This document shows positions 27,512 to 37,028 of a DNA stretch of 64,000 nt, piece by piece; position 1 is the first letter of the stretch, and each line of letters opens with the position of its first letter. The position numbers and the translations under genes were made by a program. The stretch is from Enterobacter sp. Cy-643 (GTDB lineage Bacteria; Pseudomonadota; Gammaproteobacteria; Enterobacterales; Enterobacteriaceae): contig NZ_VWWV01000001.1 of the NCBI RefSeq assembly GCF_011752815.1, forward strand, positions 1,728,431 through 1,792,430, in the 5' to 3' direction. The notes under the pieces are model-generated. The model ran no database searches. It was not told where the DNA came from and saw only the letters and a list, made by a program, of their open reading frames with translations.

Positions 27512-27588
27512 GCGTTCATAGCTCAGTTGGTTAGAGCACCACCTTGACATGGTGGGGGTCGTTGGTTCGAGTCCAATTGAACGCACCA
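27512..27588 (+). tRNA. valV: tRNA-Val (anticodon GAC), copy 1
   Basis: The 77-nt sequence folds into a cloverleaf. The acceptor stem is GCGTTCA with TGAACGC, the anticodon stem CCACC/GGTGG carries loop TTGACAT with anticodon GAC, the T arm contains GGTTCGAGTCC, and CCA is encoded. It follows a stringent-type promoter. It matches E. coli valV/valW in position after mdtK. Confidence 0.97.
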
Positions 27589-27605
27589 TTTTCAAATATA
27601 TCAGT

Positions 27606-27682
27606 GCGTCCGTAGCTCAGTTGGTTAGAGCACCACCTTGACATGGTGGGGGTCGGTGGTTCGAGTCCACTCGGACGCACCA
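27606..27682 (+). tRNA. valW: tRNA-Val (anticodon GAC), copy 2
   Basis: This is a 77-nt tRNA with the same anticodon arm as copy 1 but a different acceptor stem (GCGTCCG with CGGACGC) and compensating T-stem changes (GGTGG with CCACT). CCA is encoded. It lies 17 nt after copy 1 and is probably in the same transcript. Confidence 0.97.
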
Positions 27683-27881
27683 TATTTGCTAAAGCAGTTC
27701 CCTTCTTTATTCGCTTTTCTTAAATTTGATAAATTCCAAATTTCATTTTTTACACGCCAGTCTGTAGTGCGTGAAACGTCAATTTTAGCGTTTTGAGCGT
27801 CAGACGGTGTTTTGAGATGCGAAAGCCCTAAAGGTTGCATATCATAAAGCGAGTTATTCACTAAACCACGACAGGTGACTT

Positions 27882-28022
27882 ATGGAAATCGATCTCGAGA
27901 ATCTGGTGTTTTCCGGGTTAGATGAAGCCGCAGCGCGCAACGCCGAGCGCCAGGAAGACGCAGACAAAAAAGCTGAGGCCGTTGTAGCCGATGATGACTG
28001 CGGCGACGCCTGCAAAATCTGA
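27882..28022 (+). CDS. 46-aa acidic peptide with Cys-containing tail
   Basis: This short gene encodes an acidic peptide starting MEIDLENLVFSGLDEAAARN and ending DDDCGDACKI. The first 35 residues are predicted helical and rich in Asp, Glu and Ala. Two Cys separated by three residues sit near the C terminus. ACAGGTGA precedes the ATG by 5 nt and a strong terminator follows the stop within 2 nt, so this looks like a real monocistronic gene. The layout (leader plus short Cys tail) recalls ribosomal peptide precursors or small metal-binding or redox peptides, but no modifying enzyme is nearby. I do not recognise a named family with confidence. Confidence 0.7.
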   Translation: MEIDLENLVFSGLDEAAARNAERQEDADKKAEAVVADDDCGDACKI

Positions 28023-28023
28023 T

Positions 28024-28054
28024 AAAAAAGCCGGCTTATTCAGCCGGCTTTTTT
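28024..28054. terminator. Bidirectional terminator after the 46-aa peptide gene
   Basis: AAAAAAGCCGGCT and AGCCGGCTTTTTT form a perfect stem around TATTC. It also lies 3 nt beyond the convergent RidA-family gene. Confidence 0.92.
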
Positions 28055-28057
28055 ACG

Positions 28058-28456
28058 TTACGCCGTTCTTCTCACGGCAATACACTTCACTTCCACCAAC
28101 AGTCCCGGGCGCGCCAGTTCAGACACGCCGACGCAGGTCCAGGCACAGTACCCCCTCGGAAACATAGCGTCTTTTACCTCCCGAAAAACATCCATATGTT
28201 CCTTCATGTCTACGTGATAGGTGGTCATTTCCACAACGTCTTCAAAGCCGCAGCCCGCAGCCTGAAGGACCAGACGCAGATTTTCCCAGCAGGCAGTAAA
28301 CTGAGCTCTTGGGTCAGCGATAACCTGTAAATCAGACGTGCGCCCCACTTGCCCGGCACAATACACCGTGTTGCCAACGACAACCGCAGGCGCATAACCC
28401 GCATGCTCAGCAAGTACTTGCATAGCAGGGGGCATAATAATTTCTCTGTCTGACAC
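28058..28456 (-). CDS. RidA-family (YjgF/YER057c/UK114) protein
   Basis: This is a 132-aa RidA-superfamily protein. Motifs VVVGNTVYCAGQVGRTSD, AAGCGFEDVVEMTTYHVDM and a C-terminal GLLVEVKCIAV are visible. The canonical RidA arginine that binds the imine's carboxylate is not obvious, because the family R-x-x-V segment reads CAWTCVGVSELARPGLLVE, with an Arg further on. It may be an Rid1-7 type subgroup rather than a true enamine deaminase. GTG at 28456 behind GGGAGAGA is preferred over TTG at 28471. It lies downstream of the hydrolase gene, on the same strand. Confidence 0.8.
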   Translation of the reverse strand: MSDREIIMPPAMQVLAEHAGYAPAVVVGNTVYCAGQVGRTSDLQVIADPRAQFTACWENLRLVLQAAGCGFEDVVEMTTYHVDMKEHMDVFREVKDAMFPRGYCAWTCVGVSELARPGLLVEVKCIAVRRTA

Positions 28457-28520
28457 GACTGTCTCTCCCAACTATTTAAAGGCGCACAATTTACTCGCCA
28501 GCAGATACGTCTTTTTTATC

Positions 28521-29465
28521 TCAATCGATGTTGGTTGGTGCCAGCGCATCTTCAAGGAATCTTATCGCGTTTCTCAGCGCCTGGTCTGCCTCCGGTAATA
28601 TCCCGGCAAACAAATGCCAGACGTGAAACATTTCCGGCCAAACTTCCAGCGTGGTGCGAACCCGGCTTTCACTCATATGGGACGCAAGGCGGATGGCGTC
28701 GCTTAGCATCACCTCGTTTTCCCCAACCTGTATCAGCGTGGGAGAAAGCCCGTGTACATCGGCAAAGACCGGAGAGGCATCCGGATGCGTGGGCAGCTCT
28801 CCGGCAAGGAAACTTCGTGCCAGTTGATTCAGGAACGCTACGCTGCATAAAGGATCCAACCCGTCCCGCGTCTTTGCAGATGCGCCGCTGTGCGTTAAAT
28901 CAGCCCATGGAGAAATAGCTACTGCGGCGGCAGGTAGCGCAAGGCCAGCATTTCGCGCTTTGCGCATCAGCGTGACAACCATCGCGCCCCCCGCGGAATC
29001 TCCCGAGATAATCAGTGAGCGCGGGTTAACGCCCTGTTCGAGTAAGCTTCGGTAGGCCTGGAATACATCATCGATCGGCGTCGGGAACGGAAATTCCGGA
29101 GCCTGACGATAATCTACCGCATACACTTTAGCCTTCAAGGCGTAAGCATAACGCCCGGTTAATCCCCGATAGGCATCTACCCCACCGTGAACGTAGCCAC
29201 CACCGTGAATATAAAGCATCACCCGGCCATCAATAGCCTCCTCCGGCGTGACCAACATTGCGCCGCTGCCGCCCAGGTCGGCCTCAGCGTAGGTTACGCC
29301 CTCCACCGCAGGGAACAACGTATCAAGCTGCTTCACGTAGTCAGCCCGAACGTCTTTCCAGTCAGCACCAGACTGGCCGTATACCTTGTTCACAACAGGC
29401 CCGGCGGCTTTTATCCAGCCCTCAAGTACAGTTTGCGCGTTATCAGGCAGCATACCTTTCTCCAT
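28521..29465 (-). CDS. Alpha/beta hydrolase of the HSL family
   Basis: This is a 314-aa esterase-like enzyme of the hormone-sensitive lipase group. The oxyanion-hole motif is LYIHGGGYVHGG and the nucleophile elbow is ISGDSAGGAMV (Ser near 165). The acid and His are probably in QVGENEVMLSDA and EMFHVWHLF. No signal peptide is present, so it is cytoplasmic. The start is at 29465 or the next ATG four codons in. It is divergent from a LysR regulator across only 60 nt, which suggests that the regulator controls it. The substrate is unknown. Confidence 0.86.
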   Translation of the reverse strand: MEKGMLPDNAQTVLEGWIKAAGPVVNKVYGQSGADWKDVRADYVKQLDTLFPAVEGVTYAEADLGGSGAMLVTPEEAIDGRVMLYIHGGGYVHGGVDAYRGLTGRYAYALKAKVYAVDYRQAPEFPFPTPIDDVFQAYRSLLEQGVNPRSLIISGDSAGGAMVVTLMRKARNAGLALPAAAVAISPWADLTHSGASAKTRDGLDPLCSVAFLNQLARSFLAGELPTHPDASPVFADVHGLSPTLIQVGENEVMLSDAIRLASHMSESRVRTTLEVWPEMFHVWHLFAGILPEADQALRNAIRFLEDALAPTNID

Positions 29466-29525
29466 TGTCTACTTTTATTAAACAAAAAGAATTATGCTTG
29501 ATAATTTGACGAAAGAGGTTCTCCA

Positions 29526-30467
29526 ATGCCGATTCGCTCAGGCACCAAAAACCATCCAGACCTCGATCTCGGCAGCCTCCGTATTTTCGTGGCCATTGCG
29601 CAAAGCGGGAGCTTTGTTGCCGCAGGAAAGGCGCTGGGATTAACCCGTTCCGCCGCGGGTAAAGCGATTGCACGTCTTGAAGCCCAGCTGGAAACACGGT
29701 TATTTAACCGCACAACGCGAAGCGTCGCCCTGACCCGGGATGGCTACGTTTTTTATGAACGCTGTGTGCAGATTTTGCAGGATATTGAAGAAGCAGCAGC
29801 CAGCGTGCGGCCGAATTTTTCCAGCCCCGGCGGCGTGCTCCGGCTCAGCGTCCCGGAAACATGGGGCAAAGTCGTACTGCTGCCCTTTCTAAAACAGATT
29901 ATGGCGGCGTGGCCGGGGCTCGATATAGAAGTCAATTTCACCGACCGCGTGGTGGATCTCATCGCGGAGGGGTTCGATCTCAGCCTCAGATTGGGTGATT
30001 TACCGAAAGATTCGCAGCTTATTGCGCGAACCGTACAGCGCATCCGCCCTCATCTGTTTGCTTCTCCGGACTATCTTGCCCGCTCAGGTGTACCCATCGT
30101 GCCGGAAGATCTTCGCCATCACCAGCGGCTGATATACGGCCTGAGCCCGCAGACGGCAGAGTGGACGGTGTTTACGGCCAGCCATGAAAGCGTGGTGATA
30201 GAAGGGCACAGCAGGATACGCTTCGACAGCGGAGAAGCCATTTGTGCCGCCGCCGTTGAAGGCCTGGGCATTGCTTTTCTGCCCGCTTTTCTGGTGGCCG
30301 GATATGTCGCCGAGGGCAAGCTGGCGCCTGTACTGCCTGAATCTGGCGGCGAACCTCTGAGCGTGAACGTGGTATACCCTAATCGAAAACATCTGGCGGC
30401 CAAAGTCAGGCTGTTTATCGACAGCCTGGTGGAGTATCTGGCCCCTTCACAACATCCTGGCGGCTGA
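29526..30467 (+). CDS. LysR-family transcriptional regulator
   Basis: This is a 313-aa LysR-type regulator of the CrgA/DsdC-like group common next to oxidoreductases. The HTH is VAIAQSGSFVAAGKALGLTR with recognition helix SAAGKAIARLEAQLETRLFN. The ligand domain contains NFTDRVVDLIAEGFDLSLRL, typical of this subgroup. It is divergent from the hydrolase and RidA genes and convergent with the flavin monooxygenase. The likely regulated gene is the neighbouring hydrolase. The inducer is unknown. Confidence 0.9.
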   Translation: MPIRSGTKNHPDLDLGSLRIFVAIAQSGSFVAAGKALGLTRSAAGKAIARLEAQLETRLFNRTTRSVALTRDGYVFYERCVQILQDIEEAAASVRPNFSSPGGVLRLSVPETWGKVVLLPFLKQIMAAWPGLDIEVNFTDRVVDLIAEGFDLSLRLGDLPKDSQLIARTVQRIRPHLFASPDYLARSGVPIVPEDLRHHQRLIYGLSPQTAEWTVFTASHESVVIEGHSRIRFDSGEAICAAAVEGLGIAFLPAFLVAGYVAEGKLAPVLPESGGEPLSVNVVYPNRKHLAAKVRLFIDSLVEYLAPSQHPGG

Positions 30468-30474
30468 TTGGGGA

Positions 30475-31584
30475 TTATTGCTCAGCCTCCTGCGATGCTA
30501 ACCCGGTGAACAACGCCAGCAGCTCCCGGGGAGCATCAGCCGCGAACCCCATCGCAAAATTCGCCGCAGACTCCCGCTGAAAGCGCTCGGTTCGCGCGGC
30601 CATTGCCTCCTGATACGCCCTGAATGCGGCGGGCAGATTCGTGGGCCGGGCAGCAACAGCATGGGCGAGATCGACCGCATCTGCCATGGCCAGATTCACG
30701 CCCTCCCCGGCAAAAGGCGACATGACATGCGCGGCGTCGCCAATTAGGGTTACGTTTCCCTTTGCCGCCCAGAACTCCCCGGTGGGTAGCACATAGATTG
30801 GCCTGGTAACCATCGGCCCCTCACTTTGCACTAACATCTCGCGGTAACATTCGCCCCATTCGCGGAAGTGTTCAACCAGTTCATCATGGGAAAAGCCCCC
30901 GCGAGATTGCGCTTCCGGCACCGGAATGGCGGCATAGGCTGAAACCTCGTCACCGGGTTCACAGTGCGCCATGATGCCCCGACCTTCACTCAGAGCAAAC
31001 AGCGACCCCTTGCCCACCAGCGCTTTCACCGCAGGATATTGCTGGCTTACGTTCGGGTAACGCAGCTCAACAAAGGTTATTCCGGAATAAAGCGGTTTCT
31101 GTCCCGTTAACAAAGACCTGACTTTCGACCACGCACCATCGGCGCCTACCAGGGCATCACAAACATGCGTACTGCCGTTCTCTAGCTGGAGAAGAAAGCC
31201 TGTGCCCTGTCGTTCGACTGACGTTACCCGGCTGTTCCAACGGATGATCCCCTTGGGCAACGCCTCTACCACCAGTTTGCGCAACGCGCCGCGGTCAACT
31301 TCCGGGCGGGAGCCATCACCTTCATCCTGATACAAGATATGGCCGTTTTTATCACGCATCAGAGTTGCATCCGCCCCCTCCAACACCAGAGCCATTGCGG
31401 CTTCATACAATCCCGCCGCTCGAAGTGCAGGTTTCCCCGTGCCTTCGTTCAGATTGAGCATGCCACCCTGATGGCGTGAATCGAGAGAAGCATCAGCCTC
31501 AAGAATACAGACCGCAATACCCTGGCGGTGCAACATGTAAGCCAGCAGCGGCCCCGCTACACCAGCGCCAATAATGGTTATCAT
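30475..31584 (-). CDS. FAD-dependent monooxygenase (TetX-like group)
   Basis: This is a 369-aa class A flavoprotein monooxygenase. The Rossmann motif is ITIIGAGVAGPLLAYMLHRQ, the DG motif is DALVGADGAWSKVR, and the second FAD motif is NVTLIGDAAHVMSPFAGEGV. The size and motif spacing resemble TetX and related aromatic hydroxylases. No substrate can be assigned, and tetracycline inactivation should not be assumed. It lies between the LysR gene and the third tRNA-Val. The ribosome site before the ATG is weak. Confidence 0.87.
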   Translation of the reverse strand: MITIIGAGVAGPLLAYMLHRQGIAVCILEADASLDSRHQGGMLNLNEGTGKPALRAAGLYEAAMALVLEGADATLMRDKNGHILYQDEGDGSRPEVDRGALRKLVVEALPKGIIRWNSRVTSVERQGTGFLLQLENGSTHVCDALVGADGAWSKVRSLLTGQKPLYSGITFVELRYPNVSQQYPAVKALVGKGSLFALSEGRGIMAHCEPGDEVSAYAAIPVPEAQSRGGFSHDELVEHFREWGECYREMLVQSEGPMVTRPIYVLPTGEFWAAKGNVTLIGDAAHVMSPFAGEGVNLAMADAVDLAHAVAARPTNLPAAFRAYQEAMAARTERFQRESAANFAMGFAADAPRELLALFTGLASQEAEQ

Positions 31585-31799
31585 AAAAATGCCTCTGACT
31601 GTCGGAGAAGAAACGGTTTTATCAGCAGCCAGATTGAAACGCCAGCCAGAACAAGCATAAAAAGCTCAAACATTCATCAGACGGTATCTGCGGGGCTTGT
31701 CAACATCCCGATCGCCCGTCATAATGTTGTCACTTCTCGCTTAAGAAGTTAAAACAATAATCAATTCAGTCGGTTATCGTTTTATCAATCGTGTTAAAT

Positions 31800-31876
31800 G
31801 CGTTCATAGCTCAGTTGGTTAGAGCACCACCTTGACATGGTGGGGGTCGTTGGTTCGAGTCCAATTGAACGCACCA
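31800..31876 (+). tRNA. tRNA-Val (anticodon GAC), copy 3
   Basis: This 77-nt gene is identical to copy 1 at every base, including the encoded CCA. Identity ends within 1 nt upstream and 3 nt downstream of the gene. No stringent-type promoter like that of copy 1 is seen ahead of it; only weak -10-like sequences (TTATCA at 31782) are present. Expression may therefore be lower. Confidence 0.95.
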
Positions 31877-32247
31877 TTTCTTTTTGTTTTCATCATTTCT
31901 CAAAACTCTCAAACATCTGGCAACGCGCCTATAACAACTCGCTGTAAAACTGTGCACTCCGTCGCTGAATCAACGGTTTTGATTCCTTTTCCAGCCAGAT
32001 TTATCTATACTACGCCCGTTCTTAACTTGAATGGTTTCAGCTCATTGGACTCCTTTTTTATACAACAACATCGTCTAACGCTCTCCCCTGCTGAACCACA
32101 AGCACACTTTCCTCTGCACGCTTTATTTCTGTCACCTATCCTTACCAGGTGCCACTTTCAACACCACAGTATTCTTTTAAGCTCCGGCAGCCCGGTCTCC
32201 CGGAACACGATTTCAACAATCCTCCTCAACTTATAGATAAGACTGTC
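31877..32247 (+). promoter_or_regulatory. pykF upstream region with possible Cra site
   Basis: No gene is seen in these 371 nt. GAATCAA and TTGATTC (31967-31973 and 31979-31985) form a near-palindrome that contains a TGAATC half-site of the Cra (FruR) type. pykF is Cra-repressed in E. coli. The remaining leader before pykF is long and AT- and C-rich, without a further clear signal. Confidence 0.4.
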
Positions 32248-33660
32248 ATGAAAAAGACTAAAATCGTTTGCACCATCGGTCCAAAAACCGAATCCGAAGA
32301 GATGCTGACTAAAATGCTCGACGCGGGCATGAACGTTATGCGTCTGAACTTCTCCCACGGTGACTATGAAGAACACGGCCAGCGCATTAAAAACCTGCGC
32401 AATGTGGTTGCTAAAACCGGTAAAAAAGCCGCTATCCTGCTGGACACCAAAGGGCCAGAAATCCGTACCATCAAGCTGGAAGGCGGTAACGACGTCTCCC
32501 TGAAAGCTGGCCAGACCTTCACCTTCACCACCGACAAATCCGTGGTTGGCAACAGCGAAATCGTGGCAGTGACCTACGAAGGCTTCACCAATGATCTGAC
32601 CGTTGGCAACACCGTTCTGGTGGACGATGGCCTGATCGGCATGGAAGTTACCGCTATCGAAGGCAACAAAGTTATCTGTAAAGTGCTGAACAACGGCGAC
32701 CTCGGCGAGAACAAAGGGGTTAACCTGCCGGGCGTGTCCATCGCGCTGCCGGCGCTGGCTGAGAAAGACAAACAGGATCTGATCTTCGGCTGCGAGCAGG
32801 GCGTTGACTTCGTGGCAGCTTCCTTTATCCGTAAACGTTCTGACGTGGTTGAAATCCGTGAGCACCTGAAAGCCCACGGCGGCGAGAAGATCCAGATCAT
32901 CTCCAAAATCGAAAACCAGGAAGGCCTGAACAACTTCGACGAGATCCTCGAAGCGTCTGACGGCATCATGGTTGCTCGTGGCGACCTGGGCGTTGAAATC
33001 CCGGTGGAAGAAGTTATCTTCGCGCAGAAGATGATGATCGAGAAATGCGTTCGTGCACGTAAAGTGGTTATCACCGCAACCCAGATGCTCGACTCCATGA
33101 TCAAAAACCCGCGCCCTACCCGTGCGGAAGCCGGTGACGTTGCTAACGCCATCATCGACGGCACCGACGCAGTGATGCTGTCCGGTGAGTCTGCAAAAGG
33201 TAAATACCCGCTGGAAGCCGTGACCATCATGGCAACTATCTGCGAGCGTACCGACCGCGTGATGACCAGCCGCCTGGACAACAGCAACGACAGCCGTAAA
33301 CTGCGCATCACCGAAGCCGTTTGCCGTGGCGCGGTTGAAACTGCAGAAAAACTGGAAGCACCGCTGATCGTGGTTGCAACCCAGGGCGGCAAATCCGCTA
33401 AAGCCGTACGTAAATACTTCCCGAACGCGACCATTCTGGCGCTGACCACCAACGAAGTGACCGCGCGTCAGCTGGTGTTGAGCAAAGGCGTTGTCACCCA
33501 GATGGTGAAAGAAATCGCCTCCACCGACGACTTCTACCGCCTGGGTAAAGAAGTCGCGCTGGAAAGTGGCCTGGCTCGTAAAGGCGACATCGTGGTGATG
33601 GTTTCCGGTGCGCTGGTTCCAAGCGGCACCACTAACACCGCCTCGGTACACGTTCTGTAA
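32248..33660 (+). CDS. pykF: Pyruvate kinase I
   Basis: This is the 470-aa fructose-1,6-bisphosphate-activated pyruvate kinase, which converts phosphoenolpyruvate and ADP to pyruvate and ATP. The N terminus is [16 protein letters not shown]; the active-site motif [18 protein letters not shown] contains the catalytic Lys, and [16 protein letters not shown] holds the metal ligands. The C-terminal allosteric domain ends [12 protein letters not shown]. The frame opens 33 codons earlier, but the family start is at 32248. It opposes PpsA, encoded further right, at the phosphoenolpyruvate node. Confidence 0.98.
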   Translation: MKKTKIVCTIGPKTESEEMLTKMLDAGMNVMRLNFSHGDYEEHGQRIKNLRNVVAKTGKKAAILLDTKGPEIRTIKLEGGNDVSLKAGQTFTFTTDKSVVGNSEIVAVTYEGFTNDLTVGNTVLVDDGLIGMEVTAIEGNKVICKVLNNGDLGENKGVNLPGVSIALPALAEKDKQDLIFGCEQGVDFVAASFIRKRSDVVEIREHLKAHGGEKIQIISKIENQEGLNNFDEILEASDGIMVARGDLGVEIPVEEVIFAQKMMIEKCVRARKVVITATQMLDSMIKNPRPTRAEAGDVANAIIDGTDAVMLSGESAKGKYPLEAVTIMATICERTDRVMTSRLDNSNDSRKLRITEAVCRGAVETAEKLEAPLIVVATQGGKSAKAVRKYFPNATILALTTNEVTARQLVLSKGVVTQMVKEIASTDDFYRLGKEVALESGLARKGDIVVMVSGALVPSGTTNTASVHVL

Positions 33661-33686
33661 TTGACTTGTTAACAAGTTTAATTGCC

Positions 33687-33713
33687 AAAAAAGCGCCTTA
33701 GGGCGCTTTTTTT
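33687..33713 (+). terminator. Terminator of pykF
   Basis: AAAAAAGCGCC and GGCGCTTTTTTT surround TTAG. The U-tract is strong. Confidence 0.9.
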
Positions 33714-33895
33714 ATATCACTTGCAGTCAGATCTTAATAAAAATGCAAATCGGATTTTACTATTTAAGCTTACTCTTAATTAAGATGAATCCGATGAAAT
33801 TCCCCTGTTTTCTCTCTTTTTTTTAACTTTCCAGCTCCGTTCGGTGCTTCTTTGAGCGAACGATCAAATTTAGGGGTATTCCCGACAAAAAATTA

Positions 33896-33925
33896 TTCTC
33901 ATCACAAAAAAGTTTGTGTAATACT
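33896..33925 (+). promoter_or_regulatory. lpp promoter
   Basis: TTCTCA (33896-33901) and TAATACT (33919-33925), 17 nt apart, match the known E. coli lpp promoter and the following leader. The 230 nt between the pykF terminator and this promoter are AT-rich and show no gene. Confidence 0.85.
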
Positions 33926-33957
33926 TGTAACGCTACATGGAGATTAACTCAATCTAG

Positions 33958-34206
<249 letters not shown>

Positions 34207-34220
34207 GAGTCACTGGTATA

Positions 34221-34250
34221 AAATGGCGCACAATGTGCGCCATTTTTTTT
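34221..34250 (+). terminator. Terminator of lpp
   Basis: AAATGGCGCA and TGTGCGCCATTT form a stable stem followed by eight T residues. Confidence 0.9.
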
Positions 34251-34271
34251 GCCTGTCATTTATCCCACCTG

Positions 34272-35270
34272 CTACTGCGTCGCGCTCGTAGCCTCTTCAG
34301 CATTTACCACGCCATTCCTGGCAGACTGCACCGCCGTCGTTGCCGCAGGTGTTTGCCCCGCAGAAACTACCACCGGGTACCCTGCGCGCCTGTAAAGCGC
34401 CTGCTCTACTAACGCCTTCTCCACACCGTTACCAGCCCGGAACTCGCTAAAACCAGCGGGGAGCACGTAAGGCATAGTTTGCGTGTTCTGCTGCTCATCC
34501 TGAGAAAGAGGTCGATGAACTTCGACATAACGAACGCCGTTTGGCTCAACGGAGAATTTCACCGGATCGTTAATTACCCGCACAGTGGTGCCGGTTCTCG
34601 TTTGCTCAAACAGCGCTTTAATATCGGGGGCATTCATCCTGATACAGCCTGAGCTAACGCGCAGCCCCACGCTATCCGGCGCGCTCGTGCCGTGAATCAG
34701 ATATTCACCATTGCCGTAGGCCAGCCGCATGGCGAATCTCCCCAGCGGGTTATTCGGCCCGGCAGGCACGACAGGCGGCAGCTTGATCCCTTTCTCCAGG
34801 GATCGCTGGCGAATGCCGGCGGTAGGTGTCCAGGTCGGGTTCGGGATCTTTTGCCCAATCCTGGTGGTCATCAGCGGCGTTTCCAGCCCCTGCAGACCAA
34901 TACCAATCGGATAAACCTGCACAATGTTTTGGCCCGGCGGGAAGTAATACAGCCGCAGCTCAGCAAGATTCACCACAATCCCCTCGCGCGGCACGTCCGG
35001 CAGCAGTAGCTGGCTGGGGATGGTCAGCACCGTGCCGGGTTTTGGCACAGGCGCAATAGTGTTATTGGCCTCCAACAGCAGCATAGCGCCAGTGTCAAAA
35101 CGCCGGGCAATAGCCTGCAGGTTACGATCCCCTGCCTGCACGGTATAAGTCTGGTTTTGACCAATCAGGCGGCTGTCTTCCGGCGGTAAGGGATAATCAA
35201 GGGCTAAAGCGGGCTGAATGGCGCTCAGTGCGCCGATAATGGCTAGTGTGAGTAAAGACGCGTATTTCAT
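34272..35270 (-). CDS. ldtE: L,D-transpeptidase LdtE (YnhG)
   Basis: This is a 332-aa periplasmic enzyme that makes 3-3 (mDAP-mDAP) cross-links in peptidoglycan. It has a signal peptide [20 protein letters not shown], a LysM domain ([20 protein letters not shown]) and a YkuD domain whose active site is [20 protein letters not shown], including the catalytic Cys. A longer reading frame exists, but the ATG at 35270 gives a proper signal sequence. The C-terminal tail after residue 300 is Ala- and Thr-rich and poorly conserved. Confidence 0.95.
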   Translation of the reverse strand: MKYASLLTLAIIGALSAIQPALALDYPLPPEDSRLIGQNQTYTVQAGDRNLQAIARRFDTGAMLLLEANNTIAPVPKPGTVLTIPSQLLLPDVPREGIVVNLAELRLYYFPPGQNIVQVYPIGIGLQGLETPLMTTRIGQKIPNPTWTPTAGIRQRSLEKGIKLPPVVPAGPNNPLGRFAMRLAYGNGEYLIHGTSAPDSVGLRVSSGCIRMNAPDIKALFEQTRTGTTVRVINDPVKFSVEPNGVRYVEVHRPLSQDEQQNTQTMPYVLPAGFSEFRAGNGVEKALVEQALYRRAGYPVVVSAGQTPAATTAVQSARNGVVNAEEATSATQ

Positions 35271-35379
35271 ACTTTTTATTCCTGTAGTCGCGCTGGCGGG
35301 CACCAGCAGGCTGAAAGACAAGCGAGGCAGAAAACCGCCTCGCAAAACAGGACCATAGGTATGATTAAGTTTAGCTAAC

Positions 35380-35796
35380 TTAAAGAAGATTGGTGGCTTG
35401 GTTGCGAATTGCGCGAATCATCGCTTCCAGCCCCTGAGAGCGTGAGGTGGTCAGATGCTGGGTGAGCGCCATTTTTTCAAACCACGGGCGCACATCAAAC
35501 GCCACGATATCCTGCGGCGTCATCTGCTGATAGAGAATAAATACGATGGCGATCAGCCCTTTAACAATAGCGGCGTCGCTGTCACCTTCAAGGGTAATCA
35601 CTCCATCGGGCTGCTGGTGCATGACTATCCACACCTGACTCTGGCAGCCCTGAATAATATGCTCAGGCTTGTGCTGCTCCGCCGCCAGCTCCGGCAGGCG
35701 GCTGCCCAGTTCAATTATGTAGAGATACTTCTCTTCCCAGTTCGCGCAGCGGCTGAAGTTTTTTAGCAGTTTGTCTTTATCCGGCAGCGTGGCCAT
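35380..35796 (-). CDS. sufE: Cysteine desulfuration protein SufE
   Basis: This is a 138-aa sulfur acceptor that takes persulfide sulfur from SufS and passes it to SufBCD. The reactive Cys51 lies in [13 protein letters not shown]. The motif [19 protein letters not shown] and [20 protein letters not shown] are conserved. The longer reading frame upstream overlaps sufS; the ATG at 35796 is 11 nt past the sufS stop and matches the E. coli start. It is the last gene of the suf operon. Confidence 0.97.
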   Translation of the reverse strand: MATLPDKDKLLKNFSRCANWEEKYLYIIELGSRLPELAAEQHKPEHIIQGCQSQVWIVMHQQPDGVITLEGDSDAAIVKGLIAIVFILYQQMTPQDIVAFDVRPWFEKMALTQHLTTSRSQGLEAMIRAIRNQATNLL

Positions 35797-35807
35797 GACC
35801 GTCTCCG

Positions 35808-37028
35808 TTATCCTAACAGGCTGTGGATGCGCTGCAGGCCGGCGACCAGGCGATCCACTTCTTGTTCGGTATTGTACATGGCAAAGGAGGCGCGGCACAT
35901 GGCCGGTACGCTATAGAACGCCATCAGCGGCATGGCGCAATGGTGTCCGGTGCGAACCGCAATGCCGTAGTTGTCGAGGAAGCTGCCGACGTCATAGGCA
36001 TGATGTTTCCCGAGATTAAACGCCAACACACCACGGCGCTCCGCCGGGCCATAGATGGTCAAATCAGGCACGGCCTGCAGCGCGTGTTGAGCATAGCGCA
36101 TCAGGTTGCGCTCATACTCGCCAATCGCGTCCATGCCCAGCCCTTCAACGTAGCTCAACGCTGCCCCAAGGCCGATAATGCCAGCCGTGTTTGGCGTCCC
36201 AGCTTCAAAGCGCCACGGGGCGGCGGCGTAAGTCGTCCCCGCGGTCAGGCTGACGGTAGCAATCATCGACCCACCGCCTTCCCACGGCGGCATATCCTGC
36301 AGAATGGCTTCTTTCACGTACAGCACGCCAATCCCCGTTGGCCCGTAAATTTTGTGCCCGGAGAAAAGATAAAAATCGCAGTCCAGCGCCGCAACATCGG
36401 TGGCGTGGTGCATCACCGCCTGAGCACCATCCACGAGGACTTTGACGCCCGCCTGATGCGCAGTGGCGATCATCTCTTTCACCGGGTTTTCGGTGCCAAG
36501 CACGTTAGAAACATGGGCAATCGCCAGCAGTTTTGTGCGATCGTCAATCAGCGTCGGGAAGACATCAAGCTGCAGCGTGCCGTCCTGATTCAGCGGAATG
36601 ACGCGCAACTCTGCGCCGGTACGCTCACACAGCATCTGCCACGGCACGATGTTCGCGTGGTGCTCCATGGCACTGATGATGATGTTATCCCCGGCCTGCA
36701 CGTTAGCATTGCCCCAGCTGTTGGCCACGAGGTTTATCCCCTCGGTGGTGCCACGCACAAAGACGATCTCTTCCGGCTTAGCGGCGTTGATAAACTGCGC
36801 TGCCTGGCTGCGCACGTTTTCCATCAGCGTGGTTGCTTCCGCGCTCAGCGTGTGAATGCCCCGGTGCACTGCGGCATACCCATTACGATAAAATTCAAGC
36901 TCGGCGTCGATAACAATCTGCGGCTTCTGCGCGCTGGCCGCGCTGTCCAGATAGGCAAGCGGTTGCCCGTTGACCTCGCGGCTCAGAATCGGGAAATCGG
37001 CCCTGACCTGCTCAATAGAAAAACTCAT
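35808..37028 (-). CDS. sufS: Cysteine desulfurase SufS
   Basis: This is a 406-aa PLP enzyme (group II) that takes sulfur from L-cysteine. The PLP lysine is in [20 protein letters not shown] and the active-site Cys is in [13 protein letters not shown] (about residue 364). It has the same length as E. coli SufS and overlaps sufD by 4 nt. It works with SufE under iron limitation and oxidative stress. Confidence 0.97.
   Translation of the reverse strand: MSFSIEQVRADFPILSREVNGQPLAYLDSAASAQKPQIVIDAELEFYRNGYAAVHRGIHTLSAEATTLMENVRSQAAQFINAAKPEEIVFVRGTTEGINLVANSWGNANVQAGDNIIISAMEHHANIVPWQMLCERTGAELRVIPLNQDGTLQLDVFPTLIDDRTKLLAIAHVSNVLGTENPVKEMIATAHQAGVKVLVDGAQAVMHHATDVAALDCDFYLFSGHKIYGPTGIGVLYVKEAILQDMPPWEGGGSMIATVSLTAGTTYAAAPWRFEAGTPNTAGIIGLGAALSYVEGLGMDAIGEYERNLMRYAQHALQAVPDLTIYGPAERRGVLAFNLGKHHAYDVGSFLDNYGIAVRTGHHCAMPLMAFYSVPAMCRASFAMYNTEQEVDRLVAGLQRIHSLLG

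Noticed and set aside
27512..27682. Short frames on the opposite strand running across the tRNA-Val genes
   Set aside because: They run through two clear tRNA cloverleafs and have no ribosome sites.
30475..31584. Calling the flavin monooxygenase a tetracycline-inactivating TetX
   Set aside because: The fold and size match, but this family has many substrates and no residues specific for tetracycline binding could be checked. A generic name is safer.
31800..31876. Treating the third tRNA-Val as a partial attachment-site duplication from an integrated island
   Set aside because: An integrase-made duplication usually copies only the 3' part of a tRNA. Here the entire gene is duplicated and no integrase gene is present.
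32158..33675. A 505-codon open frame antisense to pykF
   Set aside because: It covers pykF end to end, is rich in Phe and His and has no family features. It is a codon-usage shadow.
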